From positions 248,001 through 312,000 of the forward strand of contig CAYRNY010000001.1 of NCBI GenBank assembly GCA_964425755.1: a stretch of DNA of 64,000 nt, in the 5' to 3' direction. How positions within the stretch are numbered: position 1 is the stretch's first letter; each line of letters starts with the position of its first letter. Below are positions 1 through 7,572 of the stretch, in pieces. The position numbers and the translations under genes were made by a program. The notes below the pieces were generated by a model that worked only from the letters and a program-made list of their open reading frames with translations, did not search any database and was not told where the DNA came from. The stretch is from CAYRNY01 sp964425755. Its GTDB lineage: Bacteria; Chloroflexota; Anaerolineae; Aggregatilineales; Aggregatilineaceae.

Positions 1-722
1 TCCACGCGGAACACCTCGCGCAGCACCTCACCCGTCATGACCACATCCGGCGCGCCGGACGCATAGATCGCGCCATCCCGCAGCGCCACCATGCGGTGGC
101 TGAACCGCGCGGCCTGGTTCAGGTCGTGCAACACCATCACGATACTGAGATCGTTCTCCGCATTGAGCTGCTGCAACAGCTCCATGACCTCAAGCTGGTG
201 ACTGATATCGAGGAACGTGGTCGGCTCGTCCAGCAGCAGGACGCGCGGCTCCTGGGCCAGCGCGAGCGCGATCCAGGCCCGCTGGCGCTCGCCGCCGGAG
301 AGCGTGTCGAGGTAACGTTCCTGTAACGCCGTGAGGCCGGTCACATCCAACGCCCAATCCACCGCCACACGGTCACTGTGCCGCGAGGCGCGCCACCACG
401 CCTGGCGCGCAAACCGCCCCCGTGCCACCAGGTCGCGCACGGTCAGGTCGCCGGGCGCTTCAGGGGTCTGCGGCAGGATCGCGAGCTGCTGCGCGACGGC
501 GCGCGTCGAGAGTGTGTGAATCGCCTTACCGTTCAGGTAGACCGCCCCGGCACGCGGTTTCATCAGCCGTGCCAGCGCGCGTAAGATCGTGCTCTTGCCG
601 GACCCGTTCGGCCCGACCAGCGTCATGATCTCGCCTTGCGGCACTTCCAGCACCAGGTCGCGCACGACCAGCGCCCCGCGCCGGTAGCCCAGGTCGAGAT
701 GTTTTGCTGCCAGTGTTGGCAT
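1..722 (-). CDS. Iron-complex type ABC transporter ATP-binding protein (FecE/BtuD-like), 3' end cut by window
   Basis: Cytoplasmic ATPase that powers uptake of an iron-siderophore, haem or cobalamin-like ligand through the permease encoded just upstream. Visible motifs are Walker A GPNGSGKST (residues 37-45), Q-loop Gln85, signature LSGGERQRAW (141-150), Walker B VLLLDEPT (161-168) and H-loop His199 in VLHDLNQA. The ATG at 722-720 is preceded by GAGGG seven bases upstream. About 240 codons are present and the family is usually near 260, so only the C-terminus is missing. It is the third gene of a minus-strand importer set (binding protein, permease, ATPase), with 145 bp between permease stop and this start. 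The family is certain; the ligand cannot be read from the sequence. Confidence 0.93.
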   Translation of the reverse strand, partial: MPTLAAKHLDLGYRRGALVVRDLVLEVPQGEIMTLVGPNGSGKSTILRALARLMKPRAGAVYLNGKAIHTLSTRAVAQQLAILPQTPEAPGDLTVRDLVARGRFARQAWWRASRHSDRVAVDWALDVTGLTALQERYLDTLSGGERQRAWIALALAQEPRVLLLDEPTTFLDISHQLEVMELLQQLNAENDLSIVMVLHDLNQAARFSHRMVALRDGAIYASGAPDVVMTGEVLREVFRV

Positions 723-867
723 GAAGAGTCCCTCAGTGGACAAGGTCCGCTATCGGTTGCTGGTTATTGGCCCGTGGTTGCTGGTCGCCAATGATTGGCA
801 GATCACACGGGACGCGATCGCGCCACAAATACCAGGAACCAAGCACCACGAACGAACACCCAAAATG

Positions 868-1944
868 TTACCACTGCGTGCGGCGCGCGCGCACCAGCCA
901 CAGAAACAACGGCCCGCCGATCGCTGCCGTGATGATGCCGACCGGGAATTCGACGGACTGCGCGCCCAGCAGCGCCGGGAACGTCACCCGTGCCGCCGTA
1001 TCCGACCACACCAGCAGCGCCGCGCCGAGGATCGCGCTGACGGGGATCAGGATGCGAAAGTCCGACCCGACGAGCCGCCGCGCCACAAACGGGATCAGCA
1101 GCCCGACGAACGCGATCAGGCCCGCCACCGCGACCGCGCTACCCGCCAGCACCGCCGCCACCACGCTCATGACGAACCGCGTGCGCTCGACGTGCAGCCC
1201 CAACCCCTGCGCCATCTCGTCGCCCAGCGCGAGGATGTTCGCCTGCCGCGCCAGCAGCAGCGCCGCGATCACGCCGCCGATCGCATACGGCAGGATCAGT
1301 CTGTACTCCGCCCAACCGACCGTGTACAGCCCGCCGACGAGCCACTGGAAGAAAATCTGTGCGCCGCCTTGCACGGACATCACAACAACCGTCGTGGTCA
1401 GCGCGCTGATCATCGTGGTCAGCGCCACGCCCGCCAGCGCGAGCCGCGTGGTGGTCACGCCGGAGCCATCCCACGCGATCGCGTAGACGATCAAGGCCCC
1501 GGCCAGCGACCCCATAAACGCCGCAAGGGGCACCGCGCCCGGCGGGTAGTCGGTGATGCGCAGCGTGGTGATCGCTGCCGCCAGCCCGCCCCCCGCCGAG
1601 ACGCCGAGGATGTACGGGTCGCCCAGCGGCGAGCGCACCACGCCCTGCAACATCACCCCCGACACGGCCAGGTTCATGCCCACCAGCGCCCCGACCAGCG
1701 CGCGCGGCAGGCGTACCTCGTGCACGATCACCGCCACCGACCGCGCGACACTCTCGCGGTCGCGCAGGGCCTGGATCACCTCGTCATACGGGATCGACTT
1801 CGAGCCGCTGCCCAGCGCGACGATCAGCGCCCCCAGCAGCAAAATGCTGCTGAGGACAATGACACCAAGCCGGATCGCCAGACGTCGCCGCGCCAGACTG
1901 GTCGACGGGGACTGAGACGGCGCAATTGACGTCTCGACGCGCAC
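868..1944 (-). CDS. FecCD-family ABC transporter permease
   Basis: Membrane subunit of an iron-complex/cobalamin class importer. The 358-residue protein is hydrophobic throughout, with roughly nine to ten helices, and carries FecCD hallmarks: the early SGVMLQGVVRSPLGDPYILGVSAGGG stretch (described here by its core GDPYILGVSAG) and the late GLIAFVGLLIPFVARRL-type loop near residue 285 that contacts the ATPase. The start is GTG at 1944, with GAGG seven bases upstream. The start overlaps the binding-protein stop TAG by one base, indicating translational coupling. Ligand unknown. Confidence 0.94.
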   Translation of the reverse strand: MRVETSIAPSQSPSTSLARRRLAIRLGVIVLSSILLLGALIVALGSGSKSIPYDEVIQALRDRESVARSVAVIVHEVRLPRALVGALVGMNLAVSGVMLQGVVRSPLGDPYILGVSAGGGLAAAITTLRITDYPPGAVPLAAFMGSLAGALIVYAIAWDGSGVTTTRLALAGVALTTMISALTTTVVVMSVQGGAQIFFQWLVGGLYTVGWAEYRLILPYAIGGVIAALLLARQANILALGDEMAQGLGLHVERTRFVMSVVAAVLAGSAVAVAGLIAFVGLLIPFVARRLVGSDFRILIPVSAILGAALLVWSDTAARVTFPALLGAQSVEFPVGIITAAIGGPLFLWLVRARRTQW

Positions 1945-2882
1945 TAGTCTGCCTCACGTTCGCCGTAGAACAGCTCAAGCAACTGCCCCATCGCGTCCAC
2001 GAAGCGCGGGCCGGGGGATTCAACAAACAGCCGGTTGTCCAGCTCGACCGCGCGCCCTTGCTCCACGGCGGTCAGCGCGGACCAGACCGGGTCTGCCGCC
2101 ATCGTTTCGGGCATTGGTGTATCTGCACCGCGCGTCACGGTCAGGATGAAATCGGGATCGGCATCCAACACCTGCTCGATGCTCAACTGCGCGTAACCGG
2201 GGAACGGCCCGGCGTCGGCTTCACCGTCGGCGATGTTGGTCGCGCCCAGCGTGGCCGCCATCGCGCCCAGGTACGTCGCCGATTTGCCGTAGTTGGGAAC
2301 GTCCAGCGTGCCGACGATGATCGCGATGCTCGGCCCGTCTTGCAGCGCGCCGACCTCAGCCGCCATCGCCAGGTAGCTCTCATAGGCATCTGCCAGATAC
2401 GTCGCCTGCGTATCGTGCCAGGTCAACTGGCCCAGCGTGCGGATGTTGGCCGGAATGTCCTCGGGTACGAGCGTCATCATCATGAACGTCGGCGCGATCG
2501 CTTCCAACTGGCCCATGAACTGCATGTTCAACTGCACGTTACCGATGATCAGGTCCGGTTCCAGCTCTGCCAGCGCCTCCAGGTTCGGCTGGTAGCCCGT
2601 GCCGAACGTCGGCAGATCGGCGGCTTCGGGCGGAAAGTCCATGCCGTCGGTCACGCCAACCGGCGTCACGCCAATCGCGAGCAGCATCTCGTTGATCGAC
2701 GCGCTCATGCCGACGATACGCTGCGGCGGCTGCTCGACGGTCAACGGGCGGCCCAGGAAGTCACGCACGGTGCGCGGCCCATCGCCGTCCTGCGCGCGCG
2801 CCACCGGCAGCCCAGCCCCTAACACCAACGCCAGCGCCACCAGCCCAACCAGCACACGGCGCAGCAGATTAAAACGTAGCAT
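1944..2882 (-). CDS. Iron-complex type ABC transporter substrate-binding protein (FecB/BtuF-like)
   Basis: Extracytoplasmic receptor of the importer, 312 residues. A Sec signal peptide (residues 1 to about 27, ending VARA-QD) is followed by the binding-protein class III fold, with the typical PQRIVGMSASINEMLLAIG opening near residue 50. I chose the ATG at 2882 (MLRFNLL) because AAGGAG lies eight bases upstream; a longer in-frame ORF to 2909 lacks this. There is no lipobox cysteine after the signal peptide, unlike the lipid-anchored receptors usual in single-membrane bacteria. First gene of the importer operon, divergent from the Fur-like regulator and probably repressed through the operator at 3058-3072. 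Confidence 0.92.
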   Translation of the reverse strand: MLRFNLLRRVLVGLVALALVLGAGLPVARAQDGDGPRTVRDFLGRPLTVEQPPQRIVGMSASINEMLLAIGVTPVGVTDGMDFPPEAADLPTFGTGYQPNLEALAELEPDLIIGNVQLNMQFMGQLEAIAPTFMMMTLVPEDIPANIRTLGQLTWHDTQATYLADAYESYLAMAAEVGALQDGPSIAIIVGTLDVPNYGKSATYLGAMAATLGATNIADGEADAGPFPGYAQLSIEQVLDADPDFILTVTRGADTPMPETMAADPVWSALTAVEQGRAVELDNRLFVESPGPRFVDAMGQLLELFYGEREAD

Positions 2883-3057
2883 AGTGAGTATCTCCTTACA
2901 TATATGCAATTAACAGGCTGCGTTTAGTTCAAACAAGTGTACCCTAGATTCTAGCGGCGGTCGCGCGCGGCGCAAAGAAACGTTGCCAACCGGTGGCCGC
3001 ACGCGGTTTGAGGCGTTCGCCTTGCCCCTTCACAGCGCACGGTGTTACCAGACGCCA

Positions 3058-3072
3058 GATTATGTCATAATC
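3058..3072. promoter_or_regulatory. 7-1-7 inverted repeat, probable Fur-family operator
   Basis: GATTATG-T-CATAATC is a perfect 7-1-7 palindrome. This is the architecture of Fur, Zur and PerR boxes (Bacillus type TGATAATnATTATCA). It lies between a divergent Fur-like gene (start 3131) and an iron-complex importer (start 2882), and overlaps the -10 of the minus-strand promoter at 3064-3092. The geometry fits repression of the importer and possibly autoregulation. Assignment to this regulator is inferred from position. Confidence 0.72.
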
Positions 3073-3092
3073 GGTTATAGCGTGTGCTTCAA
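3064..3092 (-). promoter_or_regulatory. Candidate promoter of the ABC importer operon
   Basis: Read on the minus strand: TTGAAG (3092-3087), a 17-base spacer, then TATGAC (3069-3064). The -10 is buried in the 7-1-7 operator. Transcription would start near 3057, giving a leader of about 175 bases. Confidence 0.45.
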
Positions 3093-3130
3093 AACACGCA
3101 CCCAAAGATGCAGTTTTCACCGGAGCAATC

Positions 3131-3673
3131 ATGATCAACCACATTCCCGTATCTGGCGATCTGGCCCACGATCCCCAGGACGACACCAGCGACGAAGCGA
3201 TCATCCGCACGTTTCAAGCCGCCGGGCACCGCGTGACGCGGCAGCGGCTGGCGCTGATCGGCTTGATGCGCGAGCAGGGCGGCTTTCTGGACGCGGAAGA
3301 GTTGCTCAAGCTGGCCCGGCTGCGCGGCGAAGACCTCAGCCTGGCGACGATCTACCGCGCGCTGGCGTTGTTCAAAGAGCTGGGGCTGGTCGAGGGGCGC
3401 ATCGTCGGTGACGAGCAAGACCGCGAAGAATATCGCTTCCGCTCGCGACGCCAGAAGTACACGCTGACCTGCAAGCGCTGCGGCGCGATCGTGCCGGTCG
3501 AATCGGACATCGTGGACGAGTTCCGCAAAGAAGTGACCGACCGGCTCGGCGTCACGGTGCTGTCAGCGCACTCGTGCTTCGTCGGCTACTGCGCCAGGTG
3601 CACCGCCGAACTCGCTGCTGACGAGGCCGCCGCGAATGCCAGCCCAGGCAGCGACGACGCACCCCCGGAATGA
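3131..3673 (+). CDS. Fur-family transcriptional regulator with atypical metal-sensing region
   Basis: 180-residue metalloregulator. The winged helix is at about residues 22-90, with recognition helix around LSLATIYRALALFKELGLV (core TIYRALALFKELGLV). The structural zinc cysteines are present as C114-x2-C117 and C154-x2-C157, with His147 nearby. The His-rich motif (HHHxH type) that normally precedes the first CxxC and supplies the regulatory metal site is absent: residues 103-113 hold only Arg, Lys, Gln, Ser, Tyr and Thr. The acidic N-terminal 20 residues and Asp/Glu-rich tail are also extra. GGAG lies five bases before the ATG. The gene diverges from the importer and shares its operator. Fur-family membership is sure; which metal or redox signal it reads is not. 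Confidence 0.9.
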   Translation: MINHIPVSGDLAHDPQDDTSDEAIIRTFQAAGHRVTRQRLALIGLMREQGGFLDAEELLKLARLRGEDLSLATIYRALALFKELGLVEGRIVGDEQDREEYRFRSRRQKYTLTCKRCGAIVPVESDIVDEFRKEVTDRLGVTVLSAHSCFVGYCARCTAELAADEAAANASPGSDDAPPE

Positions 3674-3747
3674 CGCGTCTCTGCAACGTATCCGCTCCCC
3701 GCGCGTAGAACATACCAGAAACCGCACGACGAAGGAGCGAGAACCTG

Positions 3748-4728
3748 ATGGGCGATCACGATATCGACCAGGGCTGGGAACCGGACGCAGCACAACCCGA
3801 CGACGCGATCATCACCGGGACTCCGGACCCGGATTATGCCACCGATGAATCGCTATACATCCAGGCCGACCCCAAAAAGAAAAAACGCAGCGCGCCGCCC
3901 GCGCCACGTCGCCGGGGAACCCGGTGGCCGTTGTTATTCGCGGGGGGCTGCCTGGGCCTGTGCGCCCTGTGCTGCGTCGTGCCGTTCTGCCTGTTTGCGG
4001 CGACGGCGGGGGGCGTCGCGACGATCGCCAGCAACAGCGCCGTGACGAGCAGCACCACGGAGACGCTGGCCGTTGATCCGGACGCGCCCGTGCACCTGAC
4101 CGTCAATAACCCGGTCGGGGCGGTGAACATCACGCGCGGCCTGAGCGACGAAGTCGTGATCACTTACACCCGGCGGGCGTATGGCTGGAACAACTCGCGC
4201 GCGGAGAACCAACTGGATCACATCGAGGTCGCCGTCGACCAGCCGGAAACCAACACGATCCAGGTCGCCGCCGACTCCAGCCGCGACGGAGATACGTTGT
4301 GGTCCAGAGCCAGCAACGTCGAGCTGTCGATAAGGGTGCCGCCGAACGTCCGGCTCACGATCAACAGCAGCGTGGGCGCGATCAACATCAAGGGCGTGCA
4401 CGCCGAAGCGCTGGACCTGACGACCAGCGTCGGCGGCATCGTGTTCGAGGGCACGCTGAGCGACGACCCCGCCGCGACGTTCCGCGCCGACACCACTACC
4501 GGCGGCAGCGTGTTCCGCTTGCCGGCGGATGTCTACGTCGCGATCGACGCCGAAACCAGCGTCGGCGGCGTGGATATCGATTCCGGCTTCGACCGCATCG
4601 CCATCACCGAAGAGCAACGCAACGTCACCGAAGAACGCTGGCGCGGCTCATTGGGCAGCGGTGACGCTGACCCGCCCATGCTCACGCTGCGGTCGTCCAC
4701 GGGCGGGATCGTGGTCGAGGTGCAGTAA
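3748..4728 (+). CDS. Membrane-anchored DUF4097-like (putative adhesin fold) protein
   Basis: 326 residues. An acidic cytoplasmic N-terminus (about 1-42) leads to a KKKKR stop-transfer cluster. One Cys-rich transmembrane helix follows (about 60-88), then an extracellular region made of short repeating beta strands with recurrent motifs NNPVGAVNI, NSSVGAINI, TSVGGIVFEG, TSVGGVDID and SSTGGIVVEV. This periodic SVGG pattern is typical of DUF4097/beta-helix adhesin-like domains. An AAGGAG sequence precedes the ATG by about ten bases. It follows the Fur-like gene by 74 bp in the same direction. Function unknown; surface or stress-sensing roles are only guesses. Confidence 0.75.
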   Translation: MGDHDIDQGWEPDAAQPDDAIITGTPDPDYATDESLYIQADPKKKKRSAPPAPRRRGTRWPLLFAGGCLGLCALCCVVPFCLFAATAGGVATIASNSAVTSSTTETLAVDPDAPVHLTVNNPVGAVNITRGLSDEVVITYTRRAYGWNNSRAENQLDHIEVAVDQPETNTIQVAADSSRDGDTLWSRASNVELSIRVPPNVRLTINSSVGAINIKGVHAEALDLTTSVGGIVFEGTLSDDPAATFRADTTTGGSVFRLPADVYVAIDAETSVGGVDIDSGFDRIAITEEQRNVTEERWRGSLGSGDADPPMLTLRSSTGGIVVEVQ

Positions 4729-4946
4729 CGCCATCCCAGCCGGGCCTGAGTCCCGCTCACGTGCGGCGTTTTCCCCTCGCAGCAATGCACCGTTGCCCCC
4801 AGTGGGCATCCGGGCGCGAATCGCGTAATAATCCGCTACAGGGCGACCGGTCGGGTCATTGGCGATCGCCAGGCGCAACGCCCGGGCTGTCTTCCCCGGC
4901 TACCGGTCGCTCACCGGGCACGCACCAGCAGAAAGAGAACACCCTT

Positions 4947-5891
4947 ATGCCACACGCGATACAGGGCATCCACCACGTGACCGCCATCGCCAGCGATCCG
5001 CAGACCAACGTCGATTTTTATACCGGCGTGCTGGGCCTGCGCCTGGTCAAGCGCACGGTGAATTTTGACGATCCCGGCACGTACCACCTCTATTACGGGG
5101 ACGAGACTGGGCAGCCGGGCACGATCATCACGTTCTTCCCATACCCGCGCGCGTTTCAGGGGCAGCGCGGCACGCGCCAGATCACGGCGACCGCATTCGC
5201 GATCCCACCAGAGTCGGTCGGGTTCTGGGTCGACCGGCTGCGCGAGCACGCCGTCGAACCCGAAGCGCCACGCATGCGCTTTGACGAAACCGTGATCACC
5301 TTCTTCGATCCGGACGGCATGTTGATCGAACTGGTCGCGGCGCAGGGCACGGACAGCGGCCCCTTCTGGCAAGATGGCCCCGTGCCGGACACACACGCGA
5401 TTCGCGGCTTCTACGGGGTCACACTGGCGATGAACGACGCGCGCCCGTCGGCGGACTTTCTGCGTGACGTGCTGGGGTTCGCGCCCGCCGCCACCGCAGG
5501 CGAGCGCCAGCGTTTCGCCAACGGCGGGACCGGGCCGGGACAGCACATCGATATCGTGGAACTGCCCAACGTCAAGCCGGGGCATGTCGCTGCCGGGTCG
5601 GTGCATCATGTCGCGTTCCGCGTGCCGGACGACGCCGCCCAGGCAGCTTGGCGCGAGCACGTCCGCGCCGCAGTGCGATCCGTCACCGCGCCCACCAACC
5701 GGCTGTACTTCCGCTCGATCTACTTTCGCGAGCCGGGCGGCGTGTTGTTTGAGATCGCGACGGACACACCGGGGTTCACGCATGACGAAGACGTCGTCAC
5801 CCTGGGATCGCGGTTGATGCTGCCCCCCTGGCTGGAAGAACGCCGCGCGCAGTTGGAGCAGCACCTGCCTGAGCTGTCACCCCCGGCCTGA
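4947..5891 (+). CDS. Ring-cleaving dioxygenase-like glyoxalase (VOC) protein
   Basis: 314 residues made of two VOC halves, as in the MhqO/LinE-like extradiol dioxygenase group that cleaves hydroquinone-type rings. The N-half opens GIHHVTAIASDPQTNVDFY. The C-half has GSVHHVAFRV and ends FREPGGVLFEIATD, providing His, His and Glu metal ligands. I start at ATG 4947 (MPHAIQG) because family proteins begin there and AAAGAGA lies upstream; the longer in-frame extension to 4761 has no homologous look. Substrate cannot be told. No obvious partner gene. Confidence 0.87.
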   Translation: MPHAIQGIHHVTAIASDPQTNVDFYTGVLGLRLVKRTVNFDDPGTYHLYYGDETGQPGTIITFFPYPRAFQGQRGTRQITATAFAIPPESVGFWVDRLREHAVEPEAPRMRFDETVITFFDPDGMLIELVAAQGTDSGPFWQDGPVPDTHAIRGFYGVTLAMNDARPSADFLRDVLGFAPAATAGERQRFANGGTGPGQHIDIVELPNVKPGHVAAGSVHHVAFRVPDDAAQAAWREHVRAAVRSVTAPTNRLYFRSIYFREPGGVLFEIATDTPGFTHDEDVVTLGSRLMLPPWLEERRAQLEQHLPELSPPA

Positions 5892-5957
5892 TCGCGGCGC
5901 CACCCGCCACAGGCACCCGGCGTCAGGCAACCGTGCGCCGGACGCCCGCTGCACATC

Positions 5958-6009
5958 TGGCGAACTCGCCCCACCCCGCCTATACTGGATGCTAGATACG
6001 GCTCGTATC
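5958..6009 (+). promoter_or_regulatory. Candidate promoter with palindrome at the start of the transcript
   Basis: TGGCGA (5958-5963), 17 bases, TATACT (5981-5986). Just downstream, GATACG-GCT-CGTATC (5995-6009) is a perfect 6-3-6 inverted repeat, placed where a repressor would sit at about +3 to +17. It reads toward the secreted protein at 6127. Confidence 0.42.
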
Positions 6010-6126
6010 GCGTATCACGCGGTTTGCCGCGTCCAGCCGCCTGGACACGACCGGCTGGCGGACGGCGACGCGCGCCCTGATGACGCGCGTTCACGCTGTT
6101 TATGATCACCTGGGGAGGTAAGTACG

Positions 6127-7455
6127 GTGAAACGACAACTGCTGGCGCTGGTCGTATTGAGCGCGCTGCTGGTGGGCGGTCTGCCCGCCGCCCGCGCCCA
6201 GACCGACTGGCCGCCGACCATTTTCCTGTTCACAAGCGACGTGGAAAGCGTCACCGTTGCCGAGCTGGAGTCCGGCGACATCGAAGCGACGCTCCACTGG
6301 CACGTGGCGCACGTCGGCGCGGACAACCTGATCCAACTGCACACGTACCTAAGCGAGACATGGGTCCCGCTGGCCGACACGGGCACGTCGCTGCCGCCGG
6401 TTGGCGACCAGACCGTCACGCTGGAGCACCCCGGCAACTTCGGTCCGGCGACGTTTCGCCTTTCCGTGCTGGACTCCGCGCGGCAGGTGGTCACGGAGCG
6501 CGTGCTGGTGATCCCCTACGCGCAAGACGACCGCACCCCGTCGATCTTCTCCTTCTCCGCGCTGGACCAGACGGTCAGCGCCGCAGACCTCACCGCCGGC
6601 ACGGCGCGCGTGCGGGTTAGCTGGGTCGTCCGTAACCGTCCCCCGCACACGCACATCATGTTCGAGCAGGTGATCGGCGAGGACACGGTCAACGTCGAGC
6701 TGCCACGCCCGCAGTTGTACGTGCCCTCACAGGGGTCGGGCGTGGTCGCGCCGGTCGCGCCGTCCTCTGGGGCCGCCGAAACGGGCACGATCACGCTGCG
6801 GCTGGTTGTGATCGACGTGATCTCGGCGGATATTCTGGACCAGGCCGAAGTCGAAGTGACCGTGATCGGCACCGCGCTGCCGCCGGAAGGTGCGCCCGCA
6901 ACACCTGAAGCCACCGAGGAACCGACGCCCAGTTTTGGCGCGTTGACCATGCTTGAAACCTGTACGCTGTTCCCGCCCGGCGTGCCTGAACGCGGCTGGA
7001 TCGACAGCCCCGGCTTCCCGTCACCCAACGGGCGTTTCATGGCTTACGTGACCAACGGCGTCGGTGACGCGGAGCTGGTGATCGAAAACGCCGATGGCAG
7101 CGGGCAGGTCGTGGTCCCCGCGCCGGACTTCGACAATCCGTTGTGGTCGCGCCCGCGCTGGTCGCCGGACAGCACGCGCATCGCGTTCAACAACATCAGG
7201 ATCACGCCGCCCGGCGGCGGCACGATCTATGCGGTTAACATGGACGGCACCGACCTGCGCGAGCTGGCAACGTACATCGGCTATTATGACGATATCGCGT
7301 GGTCCGAGGATGGCGAATACATCTACTTCACCAGCGGTGAAGCGCCGGACTCCACCACCGAGACGCGGGTCACGAATTACCGGATATTCCGGGTCAGCAC
7401 GGACGGGCTGGGCACGCCGGAAGCGATCGCGGATGGCTGCGGCGTGCTTGAGTAA
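6127..7455 (+). CDS. Secreted protein with C-terminal TolB/PD40-like beta-propeller repeats
   Basis: 442 residues with a GTG start; GGGGAGGT about ten bases upstream is a strong ribosome site. Signal peptide 1-24 (ends ARA-Q). Residues 30-255 look like two immunoglobulin-like beta domains with parallel wording (SVTVAELESGDIEATLHW and TVSAADLTAGTARVRVSW). A short Pro/Thr/Glu linker near 258-272 follows. The C-terminal 160 residues have PD40-type repeats: SPNGRFMAYVT, RWSPDSTRIAFN, AWSEDGEYIYFTS. Probably an exported propeller protein; binding partner unknown. A second TolB-like secreted protein lies at 57845. Confidence 0.72.
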   Translation: MKRQLLALVVLSALLVGGLPAARAQTDWPPTIFLFTSDVESVTVAELESGDIEATLHWHVAHVGADNLIQLHTYLSETWVPLADTGTSLPPVGDQTVTLEHPGNFGPATFRLSVLDSARQVVTERVLVIPYAQDDRTPSIFSFSALDQTVSAADLTAGTARVRVSWVVRNRPPHTHIMFEQVIGEDTVNVELPRPQLYVPSQGSGVVAPVAPSSGAAETGTITLRLVVIDVISADILDQAEVEVTVIGTALPPEGAPATPEATEEPTPSFGALTMLETCTLFPPGVPERGWIDSPGFPSPNGRFMAYVTNGVGDAELVIENADGSGQVVVPAPDFDNPLWSRPRWSPDSTRIAFNNIRITPPGGGTIYAVNMDGTDLRELATYIGYYDDIAWSEDGEYIYFTSGEAPDSTTETRVTNYRIFRVSTDGLGTPEAIADGCGVLE

Positions 7456-7524
7456 GCGCGACACCCATGCCCCCGTCCTGCCTACGTGATTCCGGCGTTT
7501 GCCCACTGCCTGCCGGGTAGACTC

Positions 7525-7553
7525 TTGAACGCCATCCGGCCCTGGTGTACACT
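7525..7553 (+). promoter_or_regulatory. Candidate sigma-70-type promoter
   Basis: TTGAAC, 17-base spacer, TACACT. It lies 20 bases before the ATG of the lipoprotein gene at 7573, giving a very short leader that still contains the AAGGAG site. Confidence 0.55.
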
Positions 7554-7572
7554 CGCGGGCAAGGAGACAACT

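Noticed and set aside
721..1929. 402-codon plus-strand ORF antisense to the FecCD permease
   Set aside because: Gives an Arg/His/Gln-rich protein with no fold signature, typical of the reverse frame of a GC-rich gene; the opposite strand encodes a clear permease.
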